Part shown: positions 34,075 to 45,999 of the stretch, piece by piece
Layout: each line of letters starts with the position of its first letter
Position numbering within the stretch: position 1 is the first letter of the stretch
Assembly: GCA_037127315.1 (NCBI GenBank)
Contig: JBBBDQ010000403.1
Span: 3,020,001-3,084,000, forward strand
DNA from: Ascarosepion bandense
Lineage: Eukaryota > Mollusca > Cephalopoda > Sepiida > Sepiidae
Direction: 5' to 3'
Length of the DNA: 64,000 nt
Made by a program: the position numbers and the translations under genes
The notes under the pieces: model-generated
The model's input: only the letters and a program-made list of their open reading frames with translations
What the model was told of the DNA's origin: nothing
The model's database searches: none

Positions 34075-34965
34075 GTGAGTAGATAGTTTTTGGAAATAAA
34101 ATGTGTTTTAAAATTTGAAAATTAAATATCAACATATATATCAAACATTTTCTCCTGAATTCTTATGAAAATCAATCATAAAACATTACCATGAAAAATC
34201 AAATAGTGTGATGAAATGTACAGAATATCAAATATATAATAATAACATTATTATCTTCTCCAATATTTTCTCTTTAGATTTAAAGTTGTGAATATAACAA
34301 TACTTTGATTTATTCTTCAATTTTTCTCATGTGTAATCTATAGAAATCAAAGAAGAATCTCTAGAAGAATCTCTAGAATATCTCTAGAAGAATCTCTAGA
34401 AGCCTACAGATGGCAGAAATTGTACTTACTAGAAAGGACAAGTTTGAAAGTATTTGGTGCAGTAAGTAATTATAAAAAATAATAAAAAAATATACATAAA
34501 AAAAAAAAGAACTCCCGAACAAAATTTTGCTAAGCAAAGATTATCCCAGTGATAAAATCTGTACTAGCTCGACTCATACATCTAATTGAAATCTAGCAGA
34601 AGAATTGATCACCAAAAGAAAAAAAGAGTTAAGAAAAGTAAATATATATATATATATAAATAGGTTTGAGCAGCTGAAAAATGTGGTATATCTTATAGAG
34701 ATATGGATCAGAAAAATATTTAATAAAAACCAATCTTCAGAAAATATTTTTTATACTTGAGTTTAGAGTTTGAGTTTTGTTTAATGCCATATCAACCTCT
34801 GTGGGTTATTTAATTCCCAAAAAAGGTGGGGTTTTAAGGTATTTTTTAAAATGTTCAGTCGTAATGAAAAGGTTGATTTACTCAGACTTTGATGAATTTT
34901 TTTTTAAACTGAAGATGTCTTCTAGTTTTATATTAAAATAGTTCTTATCCTAATACTTTCGCACT
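34075..34965. other. Intron 8, first part
   Basis: No gene. Short tandem agaatctctag runs at 34350-34402; TA runs at 34641-34657. Confidence 0.5.
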
Positions 34966-34966
34966 A

Positions 34967-34969
<3 letters not shown>

Positions 34970-35004
<35 letters not shown>

Positions 35005-35461
35005 TGCGATTAGTAAATTGTCGCAATTATTTTATTATTTCAAAGTGAAAGGCAATGATACTAAATATTAAATTTATTTTGTAACAAGCATTTTTTTCTT
35101 GTTGAAGCATTTGTTGAGTAAATCAAAAAAATTACTTTAATTAGATTGTTTATTTTCTTTCAATATGCCTCATAAAAGATAAAATACTTCTTGTCCTAAT
35201 ACTTTTGCACAATACTGTATATATATATATATATATAGAAATATATATGGTGCGATTAGTAAATTGTTGCAATTATTTTATTATTTCAAAGTAAAAGGCT
35301 ATTATACTAAATGTTAAATTTATTTTGGCACAAGCATTTTTTTCTTGTTAAAGCATTTGTTGAGTAAATCAAATAAAATTACTTTAATTAGATTGTTTAT
35401 TTTCTGTCAATATGCCTCATAAAAGATAAAATACTTCTTGTCTTAATACTTTTGCACAGTA

Positions 35462-35497
<36 letters not shown>

Positions 35498-36202
35498 TGC
35501 GATTAATAAATTGTTGCAATTATTTTATTATTTCAAAGTAAAAGGCTATTATACTAAATGTTAAATTTATTTTGTCACAAGCATTTTTTTCTTGTTAAAG
35601 CATTTGTTGAGTAAATCAAATAAAATTACTTTAATTAGATTGTTTATTTTCTGTCAATATGCCTCATAAAAGATAAAATACTTCTTGTCCTAATACTTTT
35701 GCACAGTACTGTATATATATATATATATATATATATAAATATATATGGTGCGATTAGTAAATTGTTGCAATTATTTTATTATTTCAAAGTAAAAGGCTAT
35801 TATACTAAATATTAAATTTATTTTGTAACAAGCATTTTTTTCTTGTTGAAGCATTTGTTGAGTAAATCAAATAAAATTACTCTAATTAGATTGTTTATTT
35901 TCTGTCAATATGCCTCATAAAAGATAAAATACTTCTTGTCCTAATACTTTTGCACAGTACTGTATATATATATATATATATATATATATGGTGCGATTAA
36001 TAAATTGTTGCAATTATTTTATTATTTCAAAGTAAAAGGCTATTATACTAAATGTTAAATTTATTTTGGCACAAGCATTTTTTTCTTGTTAAAGCATTTG
36101 TTGAGTAAATCAAATAAAATTACTTTAATTAGATTGTTTATTTTCTGTCAATATGCCTCATAAAAGATAAAATACTTCTTGTCCTAATACTTTTGCACAG
36201 TA

Positions 36203-36237
<35 letters not shown>

Positions 36238-36705
36238 TATATGGTGCGATTAGTAAATTGTTGCAATTATTTTATTATTTCAAAGTAAAAGGCTATTATA
36301 CTAAATATTAAATTTATTTTGTAACAAGCATTTTTTTCTTGTTGAAGCATTTGTTGAGTAAATCAAATAAAATTACTCTAATTAGATTGTTTATTTTCTG
36401 TCAATATGCCTCATAAAAGATAAAATACTTCTTGTCCCAATACTTTTGCACAGTACTGTATATATATATATATATATATATATGGTGCGATTAATAAATT
36501 GTTGCAATTATTTTATTATTTCAAAGTAAAAGGCTATTATACTAAATGTTAAATTTATTTTGGCACAAGCATTTTTTTCTTGTTAAAGCATTTGTTGAGT
36601 AAATCAAATAAAATTACTTTAATTAGATTGTTTATTTTCTGTCAATATGCCTCATAAAAGATAAAATACTTCTTGTCTTAATACTTTAGCACAGTACTGT
36701 ATAAT
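34970..36705. repeat. Tandem array of ~247 bp Tc1-like units, seven copies
   Basis: Units start at tggtgcgatta near 35002, 35248, 35494, 35745, 35989, 36242 and 36483. Each ends ctaatacttttgcacagtactg plus a TA microsatellite, a phrase typical (inverted) of Tc1/mariner termini. Units alternate in small differences (gattagtaa against gattaataa; tgtaacaag against tggcacaag), so the later part repeats as ~495 bp dimers. Confidence 0.9.
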
Positions 36706-36903
36706 AGAAAGGAGAAGGTATCAGTTTAAATTGTAGATTGAGGCAAATTACTGTAACTGTCATCACTCTTTCTAGGAATATGGAGGGTTTTCTTGCTATC
36801 CTTTTATGAGAACTCATGTGGAATGTCAACATATGATCATATCATTATTTTCTCTTTCATTTAAATATAATATCTATTTTAGTTGTTGTTATTGTTGTTA
36901 TTA

Positions 36904-39667
36904 GGTTGTCCCAAAAGTTCATAAACACTTGCAAAAAATTGAAATTTTACTCGCCAAGTAATCTATGTTACCAGAAAACACTTGCAAAAAATTGAAATTT
37001 TACTCGCTAAGCAATCTAAGGTTACCAGAAAACACTTGCAAAAAATTGAAATTTTACTCAAGCAAGTAATCTAAGGTTACCAGAAAACACTTGTAAAAAA
37101 TTGAAATTTTACTCGCCAAGTAATCTAAGGTTACCAGAAATACCAGTAAAAAATTGAAATTTTACTCGCCAAGTAATCTAAGGTTACCAGAAAACACTTC
37201 TGCAAAAAATTGAAATTTTTACTCGCCAAGTAATCTAAGGTTACCAGAAAACACTTGCAAAAAATTCGTACCTACTCGCCAAGTAATTCAAGGTTACCAG
37301 AAAACACTTGCAAAAAATTGAAATTTTACTCGCCAAGTAATCTAAGGTTACCAGAAAACACTTGCAAAAAATTGAAATTTTACTCGCCAAGCAATCTAAG
37401 GTTACTAGAAAAACACTTGCAAAAAATTGAAATTTTACTCGCCAAGTAATCTAAGGTTACCAGAAAACACTTGCAAAAATTGAAATTTTACTCGCCAAGT
37501 AATCTAAGGTTACCAGAAAACACTTGAAAAAATTGAAATTTTACTCGCCAAGTAATCTAAGGTTACCAGAAAACACTGCAAAAATTGAAATTTTACTCGC
37601 CAAGTAATCTAAGGTTACCAGAAAAACACTTGCAAAAATTGAAATTTTACTCGCCAAGTAATCTAAGGTTACCAGAAAAAACACTTGCAAAAAATTGAAA
37701 TTTTACCGCCAAGTAATCTAAGGTTACCAGAAAACACTTGCAAAAAATTGAAATTTTACTTCGCCCAAGTAATCTAAGGTTACCAGAAAACACTTGCAAA
37801 AAATTGAAATTTTACTCGCCAAGTAATCTAAGGTTACCAGAAAACACTTGCAAAAAATTGAAATTTCATCGCCAAGTAATCTAAGGTTACCAGAAAACAC
37901 TTGCAAAAAATTGAAATTTTACTCGCCAAGTAATCTATGCTTCAGAAAACACTTGCAAAAAATTGAAATTTTACTCGCCAAGTAATCTAAGGTTACTAGA
38001 AAACACTTGCAAAAAATTGAAATTTACTCGCCAAGTAATCTAAGGTTACCAGAAAACACTTGCAAAAAAATTAGTAATTTTACCGCTAAGTAATCTAAGG
38101 TTACTAGAAAACACTTGCAAAAAATTGAAATTTTACTCGCCAAGTAATCTAAGGTTACCAGAAAACACTTGCAAAAAATTGAAATTTTACTCGCCAAGTA
38201 ATCTAAGGTTACCAGAAAACACTTGCAAAAATTGAAATTTTACTCACAAGTAATCTAAGGTTACTGTGAGTAAACACTTGCAAAAAATTGAAATTTTACT
38301 CGCCAAGTAATCTAAGGTTACCAGAAAACACTTGCAAAAAATTGAAATTTTACTCGCCAAGTAATCTAAGGTTACCAGAAAACACTTGCAAAAAATTGAA
38401 ATTTTACTCGCCAAGCAATTCAAGGTTACCAGAAAACACTTGCAAAAAATTGAAATTTTACTCGCCAAGTAATCTAAGGTTACCAGAAAACATCAAAAAT
38501 TGAAATTTTACTCGCCAAGTAATCTAAGGTTACCAGAAAACACTTGCAAAAAATTGAAATTTTACTCGCTGCTAATCTAAGGTTACCAGAAAACACTTGC
38601 AAAAAATTGAAATTTTACTCACAAGTAATCTAAGGTTACCAAAACACTTGCAAAAAATTGAAATTTTACTCGCCAAGTAATCTAAGGTTACCAGAAAACA
38701 CTTGCAAAAAATTGAAATTTTACTCGCCAAGTAATCTAAGGTTACCAGAAAACACTTGCAAAAAATTGTACCTCTACTCGCCAAGTAATCTAAGGTTACT
38801 AGAAAACACTTGCAAAAAATTGAAATTTTACTCGCCAAGTAATCTAAGGTTACCAGAAAACACTTGCAAAAAATTGAAATTTTACTCGCCAAGTAAGCTA
38901 AGGTTACCAGAAAACACTTGCAAAAAATTGAAATTTTACTCGCCAAGTAAGCTAAGGTTACTGTGAAAAAACACTTGCAAAAAAATTGAAATTTTACTTC
39001 GCCAAGTAAGCTAAGGTTACCAGAAAACATTTGCAAAAAATTGAAATTTTACTTTAAATGAACAAAAATTATTGCTCAAAATAAAGACCATCATTTTCCA
39101 AGACTTTCTGTCATCGATCTGCAAGCTTTCGGATCTGGTCAAAGTACCATTCAGCCGGCTTCGAATCAAAGAATTCTTGACACGTTTCCTTGACTTCATC
39201 AAATGAGTCGAATCAGCGACCCTTCAGAAAGTGTAGCATTGACAGAAAAGGCCGTAATCTGATGGAGCACAGTCAGAACTGTAGGCTGGATGTGGCAGAA
39301 CCTCAACGCCGTCCAGCTCTTCAAACTTGTTTTTGGTCTTCCTGGTGGTGTGTGGCTTGGCATTGTCCTGCTGCATCAAAGTTTACTTTCGGTTGATCAG
39401 AGCCAGGTACTTTTGCTTCAACTTTTCGTAGACCCACTCAAGATGCTGACAGTAAAGTTCAGCACTGATGGCACAACCATTCAGAACCAACTCAAAATGC
39501 ATGATTCCTTCAAAGTTCCACCAAACGCACAACATGACTTTCTTGCTGAATCGATCTTGTTTTGGAACCGATGGTGTCTCTTGCCCTTTCTAAACCCATC
39601 GCTTGTCTCGATTGTGCTGGACCAGATAGACCCATTTTGCAAGTGTTTATGAACTTTTGGGACAACC
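36904..39667 (-). mobile_element. Mariner element with intact TIRs, carrying a large minisatellite
   Basis: Perfect 33 bp terminal inverted repeats at 36904-36936 and 39635-39667 (outer end ggttgtcccaaaag), each next to a TA (36902 and 39668). On the minus strand, 39630 to about 39060 encodes transposase pieces: FSKKVMLCVWWNFEGIMHFE, Q-Q-D-N-A-K-P-H-T, L-P-H-P-A-Y-S, C-A-P-S-D-Y, and later AEWYFDQIRKLADR. The 5' half of the transposase is missing and stops are present. The rest is the 54 bp minisatellite. Confidence 0.93.
36925..39045. repeat. 54 bp minisatellite, about 39 copies
   Basis: Unit: aaaacacttgcaaaaaattg, aaattttactcgccaag, taatctaaggttaccag. The first part of the unit equals the inner end of the mariner TIR (aacacttgcaaaa), so the array grew from the element's own end. 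Copies are very alike, with single-base indels. Confidence 0.96.
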
Positions 39668-39824
39668 TAATAGTATACAAGGGATGTGCTTTGTCTTATG
39701 TGGTACAGTTCCTTGCTTCTGATTCTGCAGCACCATTCTACAAGGTTAAAAAAAGGATGGCCTTTGACAAGATTTTCAGGTTTCACTTGCTCAAAGTCAA
39801 TTTTAATCATTGATCATGCAAATT

Positions 39825-40150
39825 TACGATGTTTGAGAAGATATTTCATTAAAACCATGGTTGAGAGGATATTCTATTGAAACAATCATTGAGAAGATTT
39901 TCTATTAAAACCATGGTTGAGAAAATATTTGATTAAAATCATAGTTGAGAAAATATTTGATTAAAATCATAGTTGAGAAGATATTCCATTATAACCATGG
40001 TTGAGAAGATATTCCATTAAAACCATGGTTGTGAAAATATTCCATTAAAACCATGGTTGAGAAGACATTCCATTAAAACCATGATTGAGAAGATATTCCA
40101 TTAAAACCATGGTTGTGAAAATATTCAGTTAAAGCTATGGTTGAAAACTA
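39825..40150. repeat. 28 bp minisatellite, about 11 copies
   Basis: Unit ttgagaagatattcc then attaaaaccatgg, with variants (gattaaaatcatag, gtgaaaatattcc). Degraded pieces continue at 40498-40550 after a LINE fragment, so the LINE probably inserted into the array. Confidence 0.9.
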
Positions 40151-40492
40151 TTCCCTTTCTTTTCTCACACCTGCCACCCTGGAACTCCCTTCCATATACT
40201 TGCCTTTTCTGATGGCTACAACCTCCAGAAATTTGAATGCAATGTCAATTCCCATCTCTTATCCACTCCAGTCCTTTCTACATCACCCTGTGTATCTTCT
40301 TATTTTTTTTCTGTCTATCTTCGCAACTGTTTTCACTACTGTGTTCATATTCCTCTATTGCCCTTTTTGTGTTACCCACTGTAGTTGGTTTGTCTTCCTC
40401 TTCACTTTCCTCCTGCCTAAAACTTTAACTCTCTTATGTAGCCTCCTGCACATCAGTGGCAGTACTAACTTGCTTGGGGCAAAATGATTAAA
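40140..40492 (+). mobile_element. LINE C-terminus and 3' end
   Basis: Contains ccctggaactcccttcc, aatttgaatgcaatgtcaa and ggcaaaatgatt plus an A-run. 5'-truncated; flanked by pieces of the 28 bp minisatellite. Confidence 0.8.
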
Positions 40493-40727
40493 AAAAAAAT
40501 CATGTTTGAGAAAATATTAAAAAAAACTATGGAAAAATTTCCATTATATCCAAGTTTCAGAAAAAAATTCCCCAAAATAAAACTAAATGTCAAAATTTAA
40601 ATTGAACGTTTTGGTTGAGCCAGGGGCTTTTCAGCTCTCCATTAAACTTTTATTGGTCTGTTTAAATCATCTTTTGGGCATTTCTTACTTTCATAATAAA
40701 ATTTGCTTTGTGATTTGTGATTTTCAG

Positions 40728-40838
40728 CCAATCCTTGTGGACTAAATCCATGCAAGAATGGTGCCAAATGCACAAATAATGGAACAGAGTTTATCTGCAC
40801 ATGTACACCTGGATTTATGGGAAAAACTTGCATTGAAC
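40728..40838 (+). CDS. EGF-like exon E9 (block 2, type P3)
   Basis: EGF module, acceptor tgtgattttcag, donor c|gtatgt. Reads N-P-C-G-L-N-P-C-K-N-G-A-K-C, then CTNNGTEFICTC and [10 protein letters not shown]3 signature T-E-F and GFMGKTC. N-G-T is a possible N-glycosylation sequon. Very close to E15 ([12 protein letters not shown]). It is followed after only 103 bp by E10. Confidence 0.95.
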
Positions 40839-40941
40839 GTATGTTAAATATCAGTATTTATTTAAATAATTATTAGTTTTACTGTTAAACATATCTATAT
40901 CTGTGCTTTCATTTGAAACGTGTTCTTTTGACTCCTTCTAG

Positions 40942-41052
40942 CTAACCCATGTGGACTCAAACCTTGTAAGAATGGAGCCAAATGTTTCAACAATAAAGAT
41001 ACCTTCAAATGTGTTTGCACAGCAGAATTTATGGGAAGAACATGCATTGAAC
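40942..41052 (+). CDS. EGF-like exon E10 (block 3, type P1)
   Basis: EGF module, acceptor actccttctag, donor c|gtaagc. Reads [14 protein letters not shown], then CFNNKDTFKCVC and TAEFMGRTC. P1 signature D-T-F and FMGRTC. The intron before it (40839-40941) is the only short and repeat-free one. Joining it to the candidate exon at 44278 instead of E11 would end the protein (Arg at the junction). Confidence 0.95.
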
Positions 41053-41120
41053 GTAAGCATATCATTTACATTAACATTTATTATTTAAAATCTAAACTTA
41101 TTTATAAATGGAACTTTGTC

Positions 41121-41194
41121 TGTGTGTGTGTGTGTGTGTGTGCGTGTGTGTCTCTGTGTGTGTGTCTGTGTGTGTGTGTGTGTGTGCGTGTGTC
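41121..41194. repeat. Imperfect (GT)n tract
   Basis: GT repeats with tctctg and gcg interruptions, just after the E10 donor. It is followed by ctgaaacggctgaaccga, a phrase of the interspersed repeat that resumes after the SINE. Confidence 0.9.
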
Positions 41195-41261
41195 CATTAC
41201 CTATAGACTCTGAAACGGCTGAACCGATTTTCTAGAAAATTTACACAGTTGTACTATAAGC

Positions 41262-41564
41262 GGATGTGCGTTGTGGTGCATTGGATATCGACTCGGAACG
41301 TGAAATCTGGGAGCCAAGTTCGAATTCCAGTTGAATTCCTTGCATTCACTTACGCACAAATACCCTTGGGAAAGGTATTAATCCGTCTCTTCCCTCCAGT
41401 TATGGGTTAAATAATACGACAGATTGGGTTCTATAGCCTTGGTTGGCAACCAGTCTACCGCAGAAAGCAATGGCAACCTACTGCGGGATAATCTTCTGCC
41501 CAGTCAGTCATGCCTCGAAAGAGACATGATCGCCCAAGTGTGTCTCACGTATGGCACTTCACTG
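41262..41564 (+). mobile_element. tRNA-derived SINE, family 1, with target duplication
   Basis: Full-length copy flanked by the 9 bp duplication actataagc (41253-41261 and 41565-41573). A box tggtgcattgg, B box aagttcgaattcc. Confidence 0.93.
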
Positions 41565-41769
41565 ACTATAAGCATCTGCGAGTGTTCTTAGCTAGGTTTT
41601 GTGTCGAGGTACCCCCGATAAATATCGAAAATCGATAATCGAAAAAATCGGAATATAGAAGGAGTGGTCCGATTTTAATCAAATTTGATACACTCATAGA
41701 CAAAGACATAAGAAAAGATATTCAGAAGTTTCAAGGTTGCAGTTCTTACAATAGTGCAAAAAATTGATA

Positions 41770-42185
41770 ATATATATATATATATTTATAAAAGGCAAGA
41801 TGTTTGTGTGTGTGTGTGTGTGTCTGTTTATCTGCCTGTATGTTTATTTTTTTCAGCCCTTTTATTTTAGTTTTTGCTTCGGGTTTGGCTCTAAGTAGGT
41901 ATAATTGTAGTTCTTAGACTCAGCCATGATACCATTTACTCAGAGGACTTATTTAGCCTTCAAAATTCAGTTTACGACGATAAACACTTATTTCATATCA
42001 ATAGCAGGAAATCAAAATTTGACTTACATCCGTTCATTTTTCTTTCAGTCTACGATTTCACTTTAACTGGAAACAACTATTGCGTTTTCGTCTTTTGTGC
42101 CAATGTCCAAAGAGTCTGAGCTCCAGGACCATGGATTAGTTTTAAAGCTTTCATTACACCCAAGCAATGCCAGGATATACTGCTA

Positions 42186-42190
<5 letters not shown>
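41770..42190 (-). mobile_element. Interspersed repeat (cagtatagcccgg family), minus copy
   Basis: In reverse it opens tactagcagtatatcctgg, then ccatggtcctggagctcag, and ends in a (CA)n/aaacatcttgcc tail. It matches the plus copy at 44701-45513. The class of element is not known to me. Confidence 0.75.
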
Positions 42191-42230
<40 letters not shown>

Positions 42231-42328
42231 TAGCATAGGTTAAATAGGGACTTAGGTGTTTTGAATCTTTATAAATATTTTCAAGATACACTTAAAAAAA
42301 TTTTCTTTAAAACAACATTTAAAAGTAT

Positions 42329-42802
42329 TGTTATATATCGCTGTACGACGACAAAACAACAAACACGCATATATAAAAATATAAGGTTATATTTTTATTA
42401 ATGACGACGAACCGTGTGGAATAGAGAACGGAAGGGTGAGAGCGCACATAGAATGGGTTGACGGGAGTGTAGTCTTGCCTGTGGTGTTTCTCTGCTTCCA
42501 CTGGCCGTTCTCTGCTGGCGAATCCATGTGTCGAGGTCTTTATATAGTCTTCTAGAACCAGGACTTTCCTTCCGGTCCTGCCTCGCCCACGCAACGCCCA
42601 CGTAATTCCCAGAGACACCTGTTCTGTTTGCCTCCGTAGTCATTTCTGCCACTGTCGGAAATAAGGTCAAACGACATCCGCTCCGGCCTCGACAGGATGT
42701 ATTTCACAAACACCTGTCTTGTCGTTTCGCCGACCCCTTCACCGACGGGAAACACCATCGCTTGCATCACTTCCTCGGGTGGGGCCAGATTGTTATATTA
42801 CA
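42329..42802 (-). mobile_element. Solo LTR, family A copy 2
   Basis: TGTTATATATCG ... TTGTTATATTACA, 474 bp, flanked by the perfect 4 bp duplication gtat (42325-42328 and 42803-42806). On the minus strand: TATA box gactatataaag, later AATAAAAA. Very close to copy 3, so both are fairly young. Confidence 0.93.
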
Positions 42803-43059
42803 GTATTATTAGAGATAGGCTTACATTTACAAATATTAAAAAACTCTATTGCTTTCTACATCACGTGATGTAAACATCTCTCGACGAACGCTCTCATGGT
42901 GAACGCTTCTAGTTTAAATTTTAAAATCATTTGTTTCTGATGAAAGGCTGAGGCCAGTCTGAAATATCAAATATATATATATATATATAATAATAGAAAT
43001 AAATAAATACTGTCAAAAAAATACATTTTTAATCTTACAACTTTTTAATAGTTTTTCCT

Positions 43060-43195
43060 AGGTGGGATTGCTAAATTGTCACAATTATTTTTATTTCAAA
43101 TATTCTTTAGGCTGAGTCTGAGCTCCAGGACCATGGATTAATTTTAAAGTTTTCATTACACCCAAGCAATGCTGGGCTATACTGCTAGTCATACA
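43060..43195 (-). mobile_element. Interspersed repeat (cagtatagcccgg family), short minus copy
   Basis: Shares actagcagtatagcccag, ccatggtcctggag and the ttgtgacaatttagca phrase (reverse) with 44537-44700. Confidence 0.7.
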
Positions 43196-44277
43196 TAATC
43201 TATATTTGATTTGAGCTGAAAATGTTTTTTTATCAGTATGTTATAACCATTTTACTGAGTTCATATAATTTGTATTGATGAAAGTGTAAAAATTTTCCAG
43301 CATTTTACCATTTCAAATCATAGTTCAGAAATATAACTTAGATATATGGAAAGAAAAAGAAATCAGTTTAAATTGAATCCAGGACCCCACCGACGTTCTA
43401 TAAATTCTTTCAAAAAAAAAAAAATGGATTGAGGAAAATTAATTGCCTTACACAAACTCTAAATGCACACATAACTTCCTGGCATCATTTTAAACTGACA
43501 CATTCATATATTGTAATCATTTGGAATTATTACTGTCTTGATGTTGAATGAAAGCTTGAAAATCTTCCAAAATATTTAAGTGTAAATTTCATATTCCACT
43601 CGCATACATTATAATTAGATTTTTGATATATGGTGTCAGTTAAAACTAAAAAATAGTGACACTATAGTTTGGAATTTGTAAAAAAAGTATCTCAGTTTTT
43701 AAAGAATTTTTAATTTTATTTGTTTCATTTATATTCTTGGTCTGTTTTCTATAACAAAAGAAAATTTCATCATTATTCTTGTAGATGCTTTCTTTCTGTT
43801 TTTTATAGTGCCAATTTGATAATTCGATATTTTAAAAACATTTTTTTATTCTTTTAAAAAGATGTACTACACCGTGACTTAAAAAAAAATTAGTGGAAGT
43901 TAGTAAATATACAATAGTACTGGAAAAATATTGCATGCAACTATTTTTAAAATAATGATTAACAAATTATTACACAGCTGTTGATTGGATATTATTTTTA
44001 CCTACAGGAACATAGACTTGTAATAATTTTTGCTTTGCAGTTTTTATTATTCTTGCATTAGCTACACCAAAAATACAATGCACTGATTGAAAAAGCAAAC
44101 AAATACATATCTCATATATTACTTTCAAAATAATATTTCTTTAGATTAAGTAGAAGAATAAACCAATTTATTACAAGGAAATTTTGGATATAGAGCGATA
44201 TATCATTTAAGGAATTGAAATGTGTTTTTTAATTTTAAATTTTACTAAAACTAATTAATAAATTCTCTGTTTTACAG

Positions 44278-44348
44278 GGGAAGATGAAATCGATAAGGAA
44301 TACAACATTTCAAAATATGACCTAAGAATACATTATCGAAATAAATAG
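44278..44348 (+). CDS. Candidate alternative terminal exon
   Basis: After aattctctgttttacag an open stretch in the right phase (two bases completing the split codon) encodes E-D-E-I-D-K-E-Y-N-I-S-K-Y-D-L-R then IHYRNK and TAG at 44346. Spliced from E10 it gives a junction Arg and a charged 23-residue tail. An AATAAA is 52 bp past the stop. Support is only the acceptor, phase and polyadenylation signal; the tail matches no domain I know. It could be a chance frame in AT-rich intron. Confidence 0.35.
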
Positions 44349-44399
44349 AAATAATTACACAATGGGTTTTTATTATAATGGAGAGGATTTTAGATAAAT

Positions 44400-44405
44400 A
44401 ATAAA
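44400..44405 (+). promoter_or_regulatory. Candidate polyadenylation signal AATAAA
   Basis: AATAAA 52 bp after the TAG of the candidate terminal exon. AATAAA is frequent by chance in this AT-rich intron, so it has value only together with that exon. Confidence 0.3.
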
Positions 44406-44536
44406 AGAGAAAAATAGTGACAGCTAGAACTAAAATAAACTAAACACTGTTGCTATAGTCTGAAATTTATTTTAAAAAGTTTTAAATAAAATATTTCAGT
44501 TTTAAAGAATTTAAAATTTTATTCATTTATTTTATA

Positions 44537-44664
44537 CTAGCAGTATAGCCCGGCATTGCTCGGGTGTAATGAAAGCTTTAAAACTAATCCATGGTCCTGA
44601 AGCTCAGACTCAGTCTAAAGAATATTTGAAATAATAAAATAATTGCGACAATTTACCAATCGCA

Positions 44665-44705
<41 letters not shown>

Positions 44706-45513
44706 TAGCAGTATAGCCCGGCGTTGCTCGGGTGTAATGAAAGCTTGAAAGCTAATCCATGGTCCTTGAGCTCAGACTCTTTGGATGTTGGCACGAAAGA
44801 CTAAAAAGCAGTAATTGTTTCCAGTTAAAGCAAAACCGTAGACTGAAAGAAAAATGAATGGATGTAAGTCAAATTTTGATTTCCGGTATCAATGTCAAAT
44901 AAGTTTTTCATCGCAAACTAAATTTTGAAGGCTAAATAAGTCCTCTGAGTAAATGGTATCATAGCTGAGAATAAGAACTATAATTATATCTACTTAGAGC
45001 AAAACCCAAAGCAAAAAACAAAATAAAAGGGCTGAAAATCTGATTTTGATCAGACTTGATAGGATATTACGGTTTTGATTTCCAATATCGGAGTCAAATA
45101 AGTCATCCAAGGATAAACTAACCTAAGTAAGTCCATGAAAACTTATTGTACCCATATTTATGGCTGAATATTGGTTTTTGATTAGATTTGATAGAATATT
45201 GTGGTATCAATTTCCGATAACAGGGAAAATGAGTCGTCTGAGAAGATCTACTCATGTTTAAGACTAAATATTATAATTTTAATAATAAGGACTAAAAATC
45301 TTGATCTTGATCAGACCTGATCAGATATTGGGGGTATTGATTTCTGATATTAGTCGGGGGGAAGAAATCAGAAAAAATAAGTAACTCATGACCTGACCAG
45401 AAGCCTAAAAATGTTTGTGTGAAGTTTGGTGTGAATTTGTATAAAGGACATACAGACAGACAGACAGATAGACAGACACACACACAAACATCTCACCTTT
45501 TATATATATAGAT
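44537..45513 (+). mobile_element. Two cagtatagcccgg-family repeats in tandem
   Basis: A short copy (44537-44672) ends in TA repeats (44672-44703). A longer copy (44701-45513) starts again with tactagcagtatagcccgg and ends cagacagacagacagatag, cacacaaac, catctcacctttta. Internal near-repeats (gattttgatcagacttgat, gatattgggg) suggest unit structure. No ORF. Confidence 0.78.
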
Positions 45514-45634
45514 CTTTGTATTATTTTCTGTAGTAACAAAAATATATAGTGTTTGTTCGATAATTTGATATTTTAAAACTTTTCTTTATTCATTGAAAAA
45601 GTTATAATATACTGAGACTTTGCTTTTAAAAGTT

Positions 45635-45775
45635 AAGTAATTTAATAAATATTAAATACTGGGAAAATACCGTAATTTAATATATATTAAATACCGGGAA
45701 AATACTGTAATTTAATATATATTAAATACTGGGAAAATACTGTAATTTAATAAATATTAAATACTGGGAAAATAC
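45635..45775. repeat. 41 bp tandem repeat, about 3.5 copies
   Basis: Unit aatttaata(a/t)atattaaata then ctgggaaaatactgt. Confidence 0.9.
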
Positions 45776-45999
45776 TTCAGGCAACTATTTTTTAAAATAA
45801 TTATCAAAAATGTTACACAGTTGTTTATTTGCTATTATTATTACCTCTGGATGCACAGAAAATATAATGCACTGATGGAAAAAGCAAATAAGTGTATATC
45901 TCTTCTATTATTTTCAAAATAATATTTCTTCAGATTATGTAGAGGATTTAAACAATTTATTATAAGGAAATGTATATCATTCATGGAATTTGGCTAATT

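Noticed and set aside
37255..39036. Repeat proteins with KFYSPSNLRLPENT-like or SKISIFCKCFL-like units
   Set aside because: 54 bp is a multiple of three, so the minisatellite stays open in frame; small indels break it and no gene context exists.
36930..39045. CRISPR-like array
   Set aside because: Units are directly contiguous with no unique spacers, and the setting is an animal intron.
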